In this document: piece by piece, positions 7,976 to 16,412 of the stretch
Numbering within the stretch: the stretch's first letter is position 1
How the letters are laid out: the number at the start of each line of letters is the position of its first letter
From: an uncultured Pseudanabaenaceae cyanobacterium
GTDB lineage: Bacteria; Cyanobacteriota; Cyanobacteriia; Pseudanabaenales; Pseudanabaenaceae
Length of the DNA: 64,000 bases
Direction: 5' to 3'
Assembly (NCBI GenBank): GCA_937927915.1
Contig: CALGKB010000007.1
Span: forward strand, 62,001 to 126,000
The notes under the pieces: model-generated
Told to the model about the DNA's origin: nothing
The model's input: the letters and a program-made list of their open reading frames with translations, nothing else
Database searches by the model: none
Made by a program: the position numbers and the translations under genes

Positions 7976-8410
7976 ATGCGCATAGGGGCGAGTTGTCTTA
8001 CTCTCTTGGCGATGGTGGCTTTGGCTCCCTGGGGGGGCTGTCAGGAGCTGCTCAAGCCTATCTTCCCCAAATTCAAGCCGGACCCGATCGTGATTGAGGG
8101 CGAGGTGGAGGGCACTGTACCGCTGGGGGAAATTCTCAAGGGGAAGGGGGTGCGGGGAAAATGTGAGGGCTATAGCACTGTGCACCCTACCTATCTCCTG
8201 CCTTTGCCCCAAAATTTTGCCTACCTCAATCTCAAGGTGCAGGGGGAAGGGCTAGTTTTGTTGGTGCAGGGTCCCGACGGGGTATTCTGTCGCCAGGAAA
8301 ACCCCGAACTGTTAGGGATGTGGAGGGCGGGTACCTATCAAATTTGGGTAGGCACTAGGCAGAAGACTAAAACTAAATTTCGCCTCAGTTTCAGTGAAAT
8401 GAATCAGTAG
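7976..8410 (+). CDS. Secreted protein, tandem paralogue of the preceding gene
   Basis: This 144-residue product begins with a hydrophobic export signal (IGASCLTLLAMVALAPWGG) followed by a Cys, but the residues before that Cys do not make a standard lipobox, so lipidation is doubtful. The body contains FKPDPIVIEGEVEGTVPLG, LVLLVQGPDGVFC and GTYQIWVGT, matching the gene 6 nt upstream. The two are surely co-transcribed and arose by duplication, then diverged strongly outside the shared motifs. Its 3' end overlaps by 7 nt the convergent deacetylase-fusion gene. Function unknown. Confidence 0.75.
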   Translation: MRIGASCLTLLAMVALAPWGGCQELLKPIFPKFKPDPIVIEGEVEGTVPLGEILKGKGVRGKCEGYSTVHPTYLLPLPQNFAYLNLKVQGEGLVLLVQGPDGVFCRQENPELLGMWRAGTYQIWVGTRQKTKTKFRLSFSEMNQ

Positions 8411-10260
8411 GAGCGGCTTACTTGACACCGATCGCTACTGTCTTTCCCCTGGGGAGTGGGGGGGGCGGGTTGGGGGGGGAGTAGAGCCACCACATGGGGT
8501 ACGGGGCGCGGTTCGTATTCCATGACCGATTTGCCTTGGTAGGAGAGGGCAGCACTGGCACCCGAATCTAACATCACTGCCTCGTAAAGACCCACCTTTG
8601 CCAAAATTTCCCCTAGCCGCACAGAGTCCACCATGTCCATCGTCACCCCCAGTACGGGACGCCCTGCCCGATCGATGCCCCAAAAGGCTCTATCCCGCTC
8701 TGCATCAAAGCCATACAACTTGCCGAAACTGGCTGCATCCCTGGGTTTGCCGTTTTTAACTAGCCAAGCCGCCGCTACAAAGGCATCCTTTACCCCTGGT
8801 AGCTCCCTTTCCACTGCCTCCAGGGAGATATGGCGATCGGGGTCGTAGGGGACAAATCTGACGGTGCGATCGGAGATTAACACCAGGGGTCGCCCCCGCA
8901 GGAGGGGATTTTCCCCCTTCTTACCAGGATTGAAGACCCCCGCCTCCTTAGAATAGCGACTGAGGACAGGACCGATCATCTGGTTACTGTCTAAAAATTC
9001 CAGGGAGAAGAAGCCCCCGTCTACGGCTGCTACGGCGTTGGGGATAGTTTTTTGTATCTCCTCCACTTGATAGCGACTGTCGGCATGGGCGGTAACCGGC
9101 TGTCCCCCCAAGACCAACGTTAACCGTAACCCATCCACCGTCACTTGATGTTTCTCGATCGGGCTATGGAATTGGACAGGGGCAAACCCATCCTTAATTG
9201 GTACCACAGCGGCAAAATTACTCTCCCCTCCCCGGCGCTGCGCTTCCCTAATGACATCGTTAAAGCGGGACTGCCCATAGCGGCGCAGACTAAACACATC
9301 CTCTGACTCCGTCGCCGAGGTTTCATAGTAGGGATCAAGACTCATGGAAAGAGCCGCTCGGTAACCCGCCCGTGCCACCTGTTCCTTAATTGCCTCTGTG
9401 TAGGTGCCCTCCGGGTAGGTGAAATACTTGATCGGTCGCCCCAACTTTGCCTCTAGGATTTTTTTTGACTCTACCAATTCCCGATCGATCTCCGCTGCTG
9501 GCAGGTCAGCAAGATTGCGGTGAGTGACCGTGTGGGAGGCAACGGTGACTAATCCACTGTCTGCCATTTCCTTTAGTTCTGCCCAGGTGGCTTTGGGTTT
9601 GCCCTGGGGACTGCCCACAAAACCTGTGTGCACTGACCACACAGCCGGGAATTTGTATTGTTTCAACAGGGGAAAAGCGTAGAGGTACTGTCCGCGATAG
9701 TTGTCATCAAAGGTGAGCAGGATGGGCTTGGGAGGCAAGCTGGCACCCGTTTCCAAATGGCGCAGTAGTTGATCGAGACTAATGGGGTTCATACCCTCTG
9801 CCTTCAGAGTAGCAAAATGCTCTGCCAGTTCCTGGGGCGTGACATCGTAGTCCACCTCTTTAACAGGGGTAATGTCGTGGTACATGAGGATGGGGACATA
9901 GGTATTGCGCGCCCGCTCGTGGATATAGGGATAGCTGGTGGGCAGAATAGCTGTAAGCAATGATTCCTGCTGCAGAAGGGGGACTAACCCCAGGGGACTG
10001 AGAGCAGTGGTCCGCACTTGCCCCAGGCTATCTGCTAAACTGGCGAGGGCAGGCGGTTCGCACAGGGGTATTTCGACGCCGTTGAGAGCTATGGTGTTGC
10101 TGGGCAAACTTCTCTGTAGGGGACGAAAGGCTTGCAGCACAGAAAAAGTCACCACGGCGCCCAAACCAATAGCTCCCCCCATCAAGAGGGCGAATAGGAG
10201 CGTGCCCGTTGCTGTGGATTTCCCCTTCGGGCTGCGCAGGTTAGTCTTGGTCTTCTGCAT
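8404..10260 (-). CDS. Polysaccharide deacetylase fused to a phosphodiester-glycosidase domain
   Basis: This 618-residue envelope protein starts with a cytoplasmic tail and one membrane span (residues ~20-45), then an exported region. Residues ~120-310 form a NodB-type carbohydrate esterase 4 domain: VPILMYHDI, LLTFDDNYRGQYLYAFPLL (the Asp pair and start of the metal site) and SHTVTHRNLADL (HxxxH metal ligands), typical of enzymes removing N-acetyl groups from peptidoglycan or exopolysaccharide. The C-terminal part, from about residue 370, carries AVDGGFFS, RPVLGVTMDMVDSVRLGEIL and EAVMLDSGASAALSYQG, matching the phosphodiester-glycosidase (NAGPA/DUF2233) family. The single chain could trim a phosphorylated or amino-sugar polymer at the cell surface. 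A small exported protein lies 3 nt upstream. Confidence 0.88.
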   Translation of the reverse strand: MQKTKTNLRSPKGKSTATGTLLFALLMGGAIGLGAVVTFSVLQAFRPLQRSLPSNTIALNGVEIPLCEPPALASLADSLGQVRTTALSPLGLVPLLQQESLLTAILPTSYPYIHERARNTYVPILMYHDITPVKEVDYDVTPQELAEHFATLKAEGMNPISLDQLLRHLETGASLPPKPILLTFDDNYRGQYLYAFPLLKQYKFPAVWSVHTGFVGSPQGKPKATWAELKEMADSGLVTVASHTVTHRNLADLPAAEIDRELVESKKILEAKLGRPIKYFTYPEGTYTEAIKEQVARAGYRAALSMSLDPYYETSATESEDVFSLRRYGQSRFNDVIREAQRRGGESNFAAVVPIKDGFAPVQFHSPIEKHQVTVDGLRLTLVLGGQPVTAHADSRYQVEEIQKTIPNAVAAVDGGFFSLEFLDSNQMIGPVLSRYSKEAGVFNPGKKGENPLLRGRPLVLISDRTVRFVPYDPDRHISLEAVERELPGVKDAFVAAAWLVKNGKPRDAASFGKLYGFDAERDRAFWGIDRAGRPVLGVTMDMVDSVRLGEILAKVGLYEAVMLDSGASAALSYQGKSVMEYEPRPVPHVVALLPPQPAPPTPQGKDSSDRCQVSRSY

Positions 10261-10263
10261 AAA

Positions 10264-10647
10264 TTATTTGCGTGGTAGACAGGCGTAGCCCCCTGGCATA
10301 GGTGTGGGGACAGTACCGGGATAAGCCTGACAGGATTCCACTGCCTCTTGTACCAGTTGCTTGGCATCCGGTAGCTTAGCCACCGCTGGAGAAACAGGCA
10401 CAGCTATTGTGGTAGCAGGGACATCCAAAGCTTCTTCCCGCAATAAACTTCTGCCTTCCCGTGTCGGTAGACAGCGTCCCAAACGAGGGTTGAGGGCAGT
10501 GCCGTCAGGACAGGTTTTATCCCGACCCCGGGGAAATACACTAGAAGGAGTAGTGGAGGGAATAACAGGGGCAGGAGTTAGGGGCGTCAGGAGTTGAGCC
10601 TGTAGAGGTAGGACAATCACGATCGGTGCCAGCATCGAAGGGCGCAT
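10264..10647 (-). CDS. Small exported protein with four cysteines
   Basis: The 127-residue product begins with a weak export signal (MRPSMLAPIVIVLPLQAQL), followed by a Pro/Thr-rich stretch and two short Cys pairs, CPDGTALNPRLGRC and SCQAYPGTVPTPMPGGYAC. The pairs could form two disulfide loops. I do not recognise the family. Its stop lies only 3 nt before the ATG of the deacetylase/glycosidase fusion, so the two are an operon and probably translationally coupled; a role with that surface enzyme is likely but not shown. GGGAGA upstream of the ATG at 10647 supports the start. Confidence 0.68.
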   Translation of the reverse strand: MRPSMLAPIVIVLPLQAQLLTPLTPAPVIPSTTPSSVFPRGRDKTCPDGTALNPRLGRCLPTREGRSLLREEALDVPATTIAVPVSPAVAKLPDAKQLVQEAVESCQAYPGTVPTPMPGGYACLPRK

Positions 10648-10740
10648 GACAGTTTCTCCCGCAGGTATGAGGGCATTCTACAATCTCATGCACAAATGAT
10701 CAACACAAAGAGCGGTCGGCAGACAGAGAAAGTTATTTTC

Positions 10741-10753
10741 TGTTACGATAACA
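10741..10753. promoter_or_regulatory. Short inverted repeat upstream of the HerA-type gene
   Basis: TGTTA-CGA-TAACA is a perfect 5-bp inverted repeat with a 3-nt centre, ending 20 nt before the ATG at 10774. It lies in the 126-nt divergent interval and could be an operator, but such short repeats arise by chance. Confidence 0.2.
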
Positions 10754-10773
10754 AAAACTGGATGAATTGACAG

Positions 10774-12471
10774 ATGGATGGTAGCAGACCATTAGGGGTA
10801 GTCGTACAGGGTTCTCTCAGTCAGGGGTTGGAGGTGCGGCTGTACGGCGATGTGTCGGTGGAAGAAATGCGAGTGGGAAAGTTTTTAGTTGTCCAAGGCA
10901 GACGGGCGCGTTTTTTTTGTATTTTGACGGATGTAGCATTGGGAACCGCTAGCCCCCGTATTTTGGTCAACCCCCCTGACCCCCACAATCTCTTTTTGAC
11001 GGAAGTCCTGGCAGGTACTGGTACCTTTGGCACCATTAGTTTGGCACCGATGTTGATGTTTGACAGTCCTATTGAGCTGCTCCCTGTAGAAAAAAAAGGC
11101 AAACGGCAGCGCAAAACGATGGAGGTAGAACCAGAGGTCAATCTTTTACCTGTGAAGACCGTGCCGACCCACTTTTCCCAAGTGTTTGAGGCAGTAGAAC
11201 GGGATTTCCGCATTGTGTTTGGTTGGGAAGACGACCCCCATAAGCGCAACTTTGCCATTGGTCATCCTGTGGATATGAATGTGCCGGTCTGTATTGACCT
11301 CGATCGGTTTGTGGAACGCAGTAATGGCATTTTTGGTAAATCGGGGACAGGCAAGTCTTTTTTGACCAGGTTATTACTGTCAGGCATTATTCGCAAACGG
11401 GCAGCAGTCAATCTCATCTTTGATATGCACTCCGAGTATGGTTGGGAGGCGGCAGCGGAAGGCAAGAAGACCCAGACGGTGAAAGGGCTGCGGCAACTGT
11501 TCCCCAGTCAAGTGCAGATTTACACCCTTGACCCTGATTCCACGAAAAGACGGGGTGTGCGGGATGCCCAGGAACTCTACATCGGTCTCGATCAGATTGA
11601 AGTGGAAGACTTGCTGTTAGTCAAAGAAGAATTGAATCTTTCGGAGGCTAGCATTGAAAATGCCATCATCCTGCGCAATGAATTTGGCAAACAGTGGATC
11701 GATCGGTTGTTGGGCATGAGTAACAGTGAGATTCAGGAGTTTTGTGAAACGCGCATGGGCAGTAAGTCTTCTATCATGGCACTACAGCGCAAGTTGCTGC
11801 GGTTAGAAGAACTAAAGTATCTAAAACGCACCTGTCCTGACAATCACATCAAGCAGATATTGGATGCCCTCAGTGCCCACAAACATATTGTCATTGAATT
11901 TGGTTCCCAGTCTAACCTGCTCTCCTATATGCTGGCGACCAATATCATTACACGGCGCATCCACCAGGCTTATGTCCGCCAGGCGGAGAAATTCCTGCAG
12001 ACGAAAAACCCCAGCGATCGTCCTATTCAGTTGATGATCACCATTGAAGAAGCCCATCGCTTTTTGAATCCCATGACTGCTAAGCAGACGATCTTTGGTA
12101 CTATTGCCAGGGAAATGCGCAAGTATTTTGTCACCCTTTTGGTAGTAGACCAACGACCGTCGGGGATTGACAACGAGGTGATGTCCCAAATTGGTACCAG
12201 AATTACTGCCCTCTTGAATGACGAAAAGGACATTGAGGCGATTTTTACTGGGGTAGCAGGCAGCGCCAATCTCCGATCGGTGTTGGCAAAACTGGACTCC
12301 AAACAGCAGGCATTGGTGTTGGGTCATGCCGTACCGATGCCCGTTGTCATCCAGACCAGACGCTACGATGAACAGTTCTACAAGGAGATAGGGGAGATGA
12401 ATTGGGAAACAGTTCCGACACCTCAGGTGTTGGAGGCAGCGGAAGTAGCACGGGCAGATTTGGGATTTTAG
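10774..12471 (+). CDS. HerA-type ATPase with HAS-barrel domain
   Basis: HerA/FtsK-superfamily ATPases are hexameric DNA translocases that act in end resection or chromosome handling. The 565-residue protein begins with a β-rich HAS-barrel (residues ~1-60, VVVQGSLSQGLEVRLYGDVS), then the RecA-like core: Walker A GKSGTGKSFLTR near residue 190, Walker B LMITIEEAHRF near 420, and the arginine-finger segment VVDQRPSGID. The partner nuclease NurA usually found with archaeal HerA is not adjacent, so a defence or repair role cannot be concluded. It stands alone between divergent and convergent neighbours, and conserved cyanobacterial relatives make a housekeeping role plausible. Confidence 0.85.
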   Translation: MDGSRPLGVVVQGSLSQGLEVRLYGDVSVEEMRVGKFLVVQGRRARFFCILTDVALGTASPRILVNPPDPHNLFLTEVLAGTGTFGTISLAPMLMFDSPIELLPVEKKGKRQRKTMEVEPEVNLLPVKTVPTHFSQVFEAVERDFRIVFGWEDDPHKRNFAIGHPVDMNVPVCIDLDRFVERSNGIFGKSGTGKSFLTRLLLSGIIRKRAAVNLIFDMHSEYGWEAAAEGKKTQTVKGLRQLFPSQVQIYTLDPDSTKRRGVRDAQELYIGLDQIEVEDLLLVKEELNLSEASIENAIILRNEFGKQWIDRLLGMSNSEIQEFCETRMGSKSSIMALQRKLLRLEELKYLKRTCPDNHIKQILDALSAHKHIVIEFGSQSNLLSYMLATNIITRRIHQAYVRQAEKFLQTKNPSDRPIQLMITIEEAHRFLNPMTAKQTIFGTIAREMRKYFVTLLVVDQRPSGIDNEVMSQIGTRITALLNDEKDIEAIFTGVAGSANLRSVLAKLDSKQQALVLGHAVPMPVVIQTRRYDEQFYKEIGEMNWETVPTPQVLEAAEVARADLGF

Positions 12472-12472
12472 C

Positions 12473-12967
12473 CTACAACCCCAGTAGAATTTTGGGGGGG
12501 AGAAGGAGGAAGAGGGTGCAAGTCCCCCGCAGGGGCTGATCGGGATAGGTGACTAAGCCAATTAACCCTGCCTTCTTTAGCAAAATGTTGCCGCTCACCT
12601 GCCCCCAAGTCATCACCTCCGCCCAACTGGATAAATCTGGTTCATGCCCCACCAGGAAAACTGCCTCTACCCCTCTGTGGGAGTCATGCCAAGCTTCCCA
12701 GGCAGCAAAGTCTCCCTCTGGGGCTAACCACTCCACTACTTCCAGCGGTGGCTCCTGCAGGCAATCTGCCAAAATCTGGGCTGTTTGGTGGGCGCGGACA
12801 AGGGGACTGGTGAGAATTAGCGATGCCCGCAACCCCAACTGGTAGAGCTTTTCCCCGATCGTACGGGTTTTTTTGCGCCCCTCTGCCGTCAGTTCCCTGT
12901 CCCGATCGTGGGGGCATAACTCCCGATCGATGGCGATGCCATGGCGGAACAAGTAGACATAGGTCAT
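12473..12967 (-). CDS. sixA: Phosphohistidine phosphatase SixA-like
   Basis: The 164-residue protein belongs to the histidine phosphatase superfamily: the catalytic RHG is at residues 8-10 (YLFRHGIAID), the second Arg is in LTSPLVRAHQTAQIL, and the second catalytic His is in FLVGHEPDLSSW. The short length fits the SixA group, which removes phosphate from phosphohistidine in phosphorelay or PTS-type proteins. Its ATG overlaps the stop of the ferredoxin gene (ATGA), so the two are coupled. The substrate in this organism is unknown; the nearest phosphorelay protein in the window is the CheA-type kinase 36 kb away. Confidence 0.85.
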   Translation of the reverse strand: MTYVYLFRHGIAIDRELCPHDRDRELTAEGRKKTRTIGEKLYQLGLRASLILTSPLVRAHQTAQILADCLQEPPLEVVEWLAPEGDFAAWEAWHDSHRGVEAVFLVGHEPDLSSWAEVMTWGQVSGNILLKKAGLIGLVTYPDQPLRGTCTLFLLLPPKILLGL

Positions 12968-13296
12968 GCTTCCATACGTCCAAAACGGATGGTGTACACT
13001 TCCTGCTCTTTTTCGGTGACAATTTCCACGTCAGACTGGGGATAGGACACGCAGAGGAGAATATAGCCCTGGGCATCCAGTTCTGCTCCCATGCCCCCCA
13101 TGCCCATACCCTGACTTTGATCCACCTCTCCCTGCAGCAATTGCGCGGCACAGGTAGTGCAGACCCCGGCATAGCAAGAACAGGGCAGGTTCAACCCCTG
13201 GGCGTTGGCAGCATCCAAAATTGTCTGGTCGGCGGGCACAGGGACTATGTAGGTCTTCCCCTGGTGGTGAATAGTGGCTTGGAATACCTGAGTCAT
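12964..13296 (-). CDS. [2Fe-2S] plant-type ferredoxin with a Gly/Met-rich insert
   Basis: Starting at the ATG at 13296, the 110-residue product is a β-grasp ferredoxin with cluster ligands Cys41, Cys46 and Cys49 (CSCYAGVCTTC) and the fourth Cys in ILLCVSYP. It is about a dozen residues longer than photosynthetic PetF because of an insert, QSQGMGMGGMGAELDAQG, between the third and fourth ligands. An extra Cys at 39 takes the place of the usual Tyr. These differences suggest a specialised electron carrier and not the main photosynthetic ferredoxin. It overlaps sixA by 4 nt. Confidence 0.9.
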   Translation of the reverse strand: MTQVFQATIHHQGKTYIVPVPADQTILDAANAQGLNLPCSCYAGVCTTCAAQLLQGEVDQSQGMGMGGMGAELDAQGYILLCVSYPQSDVEIVTEKEQEVYTIRFGRMEA

Positions 13297-13345
13297 AAGG
13301 GCAAAATAATTTGGTAGGATATGCGAGTTTACCATCAACAATTGT

Positions 13346-13984
13346 ATGCAAGCGCGCCGTCTTTCCCGCGAATTAGCTCTTTTAAGTATGAGCCAGCTCC
13401 CCTCCCAGCCCCAAAACCTGGAGACAAAGACGATCGAGGATATGGTACTAGCAGCAGTCCGAGCCTTGCAGGAGGAGGTCAAGGAAATGCTCACTACGGC
13501 GGGGGCAGAGTTGACCAGAGGGCAGGAAAAACTCTTGGCTAGTGAACTGCGCACCCCTGACCTGGAATCAGCGCGGGCATTGGTACAAGCGGCTATTGAC
13601 CTCACAGCTACTGCCATCAATCGGGTGGGGGTTGCCCTGGATTTCCCGGAGTTGATTCAAGTCTCGCGGCAGGCGGATACGCGGGAATATGCTGTCTTAC
13701 TTTTGCAGACCGTTCACCAACACCGGTCGGAACTGGATGACATTCTCAACGCCTGCCTAGAGGGCTGGCAGATGCACCGCCTTGCCCAGATTGACCAGGC
13801 ATTACTGCGCATTGCCACTGCGGAGATGCGTTACCTAGATATTCCTCCCCAGGTTGCCATTAACGAAGCAGTAGAATTGGCAAAACGTTACAGCACAGAG
13901 GATGGCTTCCGCTTTATCAATGGCGTGCTTAGGGGGGTTGCCAACCTGATCAAAAAACAACAGGAGATGAATATGTCCTTCTAG
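13346..13984 (+). CDS. nusB: Transcription antitermination factor NusB
   Basis: NusB binds boxA RNA with NusE (S10) to promote antitermination on rRNA operons. The 212-residue protein begins MQARRLSRELALLSMSQL and has a C-terminal core AQIDQALLRIATAEMRYLDI followed by INEAVELAKRYSTEDGFRFINGVL, the NusB signature. It is longer than the ~140-residue E. coli protein because of an N-terminal linker (residues ~20-110), a feature seen in other cyanobacterial NusB. It diverges from the ferredoxin gene and overlaps the convergent TPR gene by 4 nt. Confidence 0.95.
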   Translation: MQARRLSRELALLSMSQLPSQPQNLETKTIEDMVLAAVRALQEEVKEMLTTAGAELTRGQEKLLASELRTPDLESARALVQAAIDLTATAINRVGVALDFPELIQVSRQADTREYAVLLLQTVHQHRSELDDILNACLEGWQMHRLAQIDQALLRIATAEMRYLDIPPQVAINEAVELAKRYSTEDGFRFINGVLRGVANLIKKQQEMNMSF

Positions 13985-14634
13985 GGGAAGAGCTGTCGCC
14001 GCATTGTCTCCGCTATGTCAATCTGTGCCTGGCTAAAACCCGCTTCCCCTAAGTGATTGAGATAGTCGGCATTGCCATACTCCCCATCAAGGGCAACAGC
14101 AGAGTGGTATAACTGCAACGCCCGTTCTCTCTCCCCCTGCGCCCAATAGACCACAGCTACCGCCACGATCGGGTGAGGGTTATAGGGTTCCAATTCCATT
14201 GCCCTCTCCCCATGGGCGATCGCCCAATCCGCTAAATCCAATCTCTGATAGGCAAGACACAGGTTGTAGTGGGCAATCTCATTGGCGGGTTTGATGACTG
14301 CTGCCCAACTATGGACCAACACTGCAGGCTGGAGTTGTCCCCCTGTCAAGTAGACAATCCCCAAAGCATTTGCCGCCTCCACTGCCCACATATCTAGTCT
14401 CAATGCCCGCCAGAGAGTAGCGGCTGCCCCCGATCGTTTTGCCAGATGCTGCGTCCAGCCCAACATCACATAACCTGTGACATCCTGGGGAGCCAATGCC
14501 ACCGATCGTTGCAATACTGCCAGTGCCTCTGCCCACCGCCCCTGCCGCCGATACTCCAATCCCTGCTGCCGCAACTCCGCTACAGAAGCAAAACTGGGCA
14601 AAGACAACAGCAAAAAAAGGCAGATAGCAAGCAT
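13981..14634 (-). CDS. TPR-repeat protein with signal peptide
   Basis: The 217-residue protein has a short signal peptide (MLAICLFLLLSLPSFASVA) followed by tetratricopeptide helices, seen as periodic W/L/A/Y positions in YRRQGRWAEALAVLQRSVALAP, AALGIVYLTGGQLQPA-like segments, and YWAQGERERALQLYHSAVAL. About four to five repeats fit the length. TPR domains hold protein partners, and the export signal places it in the periplasm or thylakoid lumen. The partner is unknown. It converges on nusB with a 4-nt overlap. Confidence 0.82.
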   Translation of the reverse strand: MLAICLFLLLSLPSFASVAELRQQGLEYRRQGRWAEALAVLQRSVALAPQDVTGYVMLGWTQHLAKRSGAAATLWRALRLDMWAVEAANALGIVYLTGGQLQPAVLVHSWAAVIKPANEIAHYNLCLAYQRLDLADWAIAHGERAMELEPYNPHPIVAVAVVYWAQGERERALQLYHSAVALDGEYGNADYLNHLGEAGFSQAQIDIAETMRRQLFP

Positions 14635-14956
14635 CGAGACAATCTTTCTCTCAGAAATATCCTAACTTCTTGGCTACCTCAATTGACAACGGCGGCTCAA
14701 TAGCTCCCTGAGGACTTGTTTGAAGGGGGGACTTCTCCTCTCCTTTAGCAGTCCTAGCTAGAAACTGCTACCTAGGTCCGATCGGGGGGGCTTCTCCCAG
14801 GTGTTGACTGGCAGAGAAAAACAGAGACCAGCCTTGCTTAGCCGTGTAGCAAATTGGTTGAACTCAGCGGTAAAAACAGGAGCCATACAAACTGCAGGCT
14901 GTATAGCCCCCCCTTAATTTCTGTAGCTGCCCCCAGTAGTAAGTTGACCACTACCT
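14635..14956. other. 322-nt intergenic region with one hairpin
   Basis: No convincing gene lies here. TAGCAGT at 14746-14752 and ACTGCTA at 14764-14770 form a perfect 7-bp stem with an 11-nt loop, which is not followed by a T-run. A 42-codon leftward frame (14886-14758) has no ribosome-binding site. The stretch may contain the promoter of the TPR gene and the tail of the tldD transcript. Confidence 0.4.
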
Positions 14957-16354
14957 TTAGGCTGCCGTGCCCCCGATGACGACATTGCGAATACGCAGGC
15001 TAGGAGCACCGCACCCCACTGCCAGTCCATTTTGTCCTCCTTTACCACAGCCGCCAGACTCGTCCCAGTGAAAGTCGTCCCCGATCGCTTCAATATCGGC
15101 TAGGGTTTGAAAGACGTTGCCGGAGAGGGTGACATCCCGCACTGGTTCTGCCAGCTTGCCGTTGCGGATCATCCACGCCTCCCCTGCGGTGAAGGTAAAC
15201 ATCTCGCCGTTGGTCATTCCCCCTTTCCAGTTGGCAGCATAGACTCCCAGGGGAATATCGTTGAGCAGGTCAGCTACGGGGGTTTTGCCCCTGCCGATCC
15301 AGGTGTTGGTCATGCGCACAATGGGGGGGTAGTGGTAATCTAAACAGCGGGCATTGCCTGTGGGTTGTTCCCCCAATTTGCCAGCGGTTTCCCGGGAATG
15401 TAATCTGCCCACCAAAACGCCATCTTGGATCAGTTGGGTGACGGTAGCGGGTACTCCCTCGTCGTCGTAGGCGTAGCTCCCCCTATGTATCTTGCCATCC
15501 CCCAAGGGCGCTGCGCCGTCAAATATCTGCAGTTCATCACAGCCAAACTTGCGCCCGATGGTCATCACTTCCAACATCTCTGGGTTTTCGTAGACCATAT
15601 CTGCTTCGGAGAGATGCCCAAACGCCTCGTGCACAAATAGCCCTGCTAAAATTGGGTCAATTACGACGGTGTAGGTCCCCCCCTGAATCATGGGCAATTG
15701 CAAAGCCTCCCGCGCCCGTTGGGCACAGCGCACTACCGCTGCATCATAATTAACAAGGTCGCTGAAGGAGTGACGGGAGCCGATCGTTTCCCTGGCAGTT
15801 TGTACTTGTTCTCCATCACGGGCAGTAGCAGCAAAGCGCATCTCCCAATCGCACCAGGACTGCTTGATGCTGGTACCCTCTGAGGTAAGGATTAAAACTG
15901 TTTGCCTACTATCGCCATAGCGGACGGTGGTGCTACTGATTTGGGGTTGCAATAACAAAGAGTCGTAGTGCTGACAGAGTTCCAGTTTGCGCGCCAGGGT
16001 AATGTTGCCGTTGGGGGGGGTAAGTTGCACTTCTGCTTGGACTGGCTCTAGGGGGGCGAGGTGGGTTTCTCCCTGTCCTAACCAGCGGGCTGCCTCGATC
16101 GTCTGTGCCAGTTTTTGGGGGAGGGTCTCCAGGTCGTTGAAGCTGGCAAAGCCCCAACCGCCTTTATAGCAGGCGCGAATCTGGCCGCCAATGCTGGTGC
16201 CTGTGCTGAGGGTCTCTACCTTACCACTGCGCAGCACAATATTAGTGCCCTCGGATTGCTCTAACCGCACTGCTAAAAAATCTACTTTGTGTTGCTGTTG
16301 CTGCAGGAGTTCCCTGACCCGTGCTTCTAGTGCCGCCAATTTGCTAGTAGTCAT
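14957..16354 (-). CDS. tldD: TldD metalloprotease
   Basis: TldD with its partner TldE (PmbA) forms a heterodimeric zinc protease that unfolds and degrades peptides, including modified-peptide leaders and CcdA-like antitoxins. The 465-residue product carries the HExxxH site in FVHEAFGHLSEADMVYENPEML, the downstream metal ligand region LDYHYPPIVRMTNTWIGRG, and the C-terminal IGDDFHWDESGGCGKGGQ. tldE is not adjacent. The N-terminal half has the expected substrate-channel region. It is 58 nt downstream of the dev-type ATPase gene and may be separately transcribed. Confidence 0.95.
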   Translation of the reverse strand: MTTSKLAALEARVRELLQQQQHKVDFLAVRLEQSEGTNIVLRSGKVETLSTGTSIGGQIRACYKGGWGFASFNDLETLPQKLAQTIEAARWLGQGETHLAPLEPVQAEVQLTPPNGNITLARKLELCQHYDSLLLQPQISSTTVRYGDSRQTVLILTSEGTSIKQSWCDWEMRFAATARDGEQVQTARETIGSRHSFSDLVNYDAAVVRCAQRAREALQLPMIQGGTYTVVIDPILAGLFVHEAFGHLSEADMVYENPEMLEVMTIGRKFGCDELQIFDGAAPLGDGKIHRGSYAYDDEGVPATVTQLIQDGVLVGRLHSRETAGKLGEQPTGNARCLDYHYPPIVRMTNTWIGRGKTPVADLLNDIPLGVYAANWKGGMTNGEMFTFTAGEAWMIRNGKLAEPVRDVTLSGNVFQTLADIEAIGDDFHWDESGGCGKGGQNGLAVGCGAPSLRIRNVVIGGTAA

Positions 16355-16412
16355 GGTTCTATTGTTGGTGTTACTGATTTTGCCTTCTATCCTAAGCTAT
16401 TTGGCATTTAGA

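Noticed and set aside
10774-12471. HerA-type ATPase as part of a defence system
   Set aside because: No nuclease (NurA, SIR2, DUF4297) or other defence gene is adjacent, so a defence role is not supported.
14758-14886. 42-residue leftward ORF in the gap before tldD
   Set aside because: No ribosome-binding site and no recognisable sequence; kept as part of the intergenic description.
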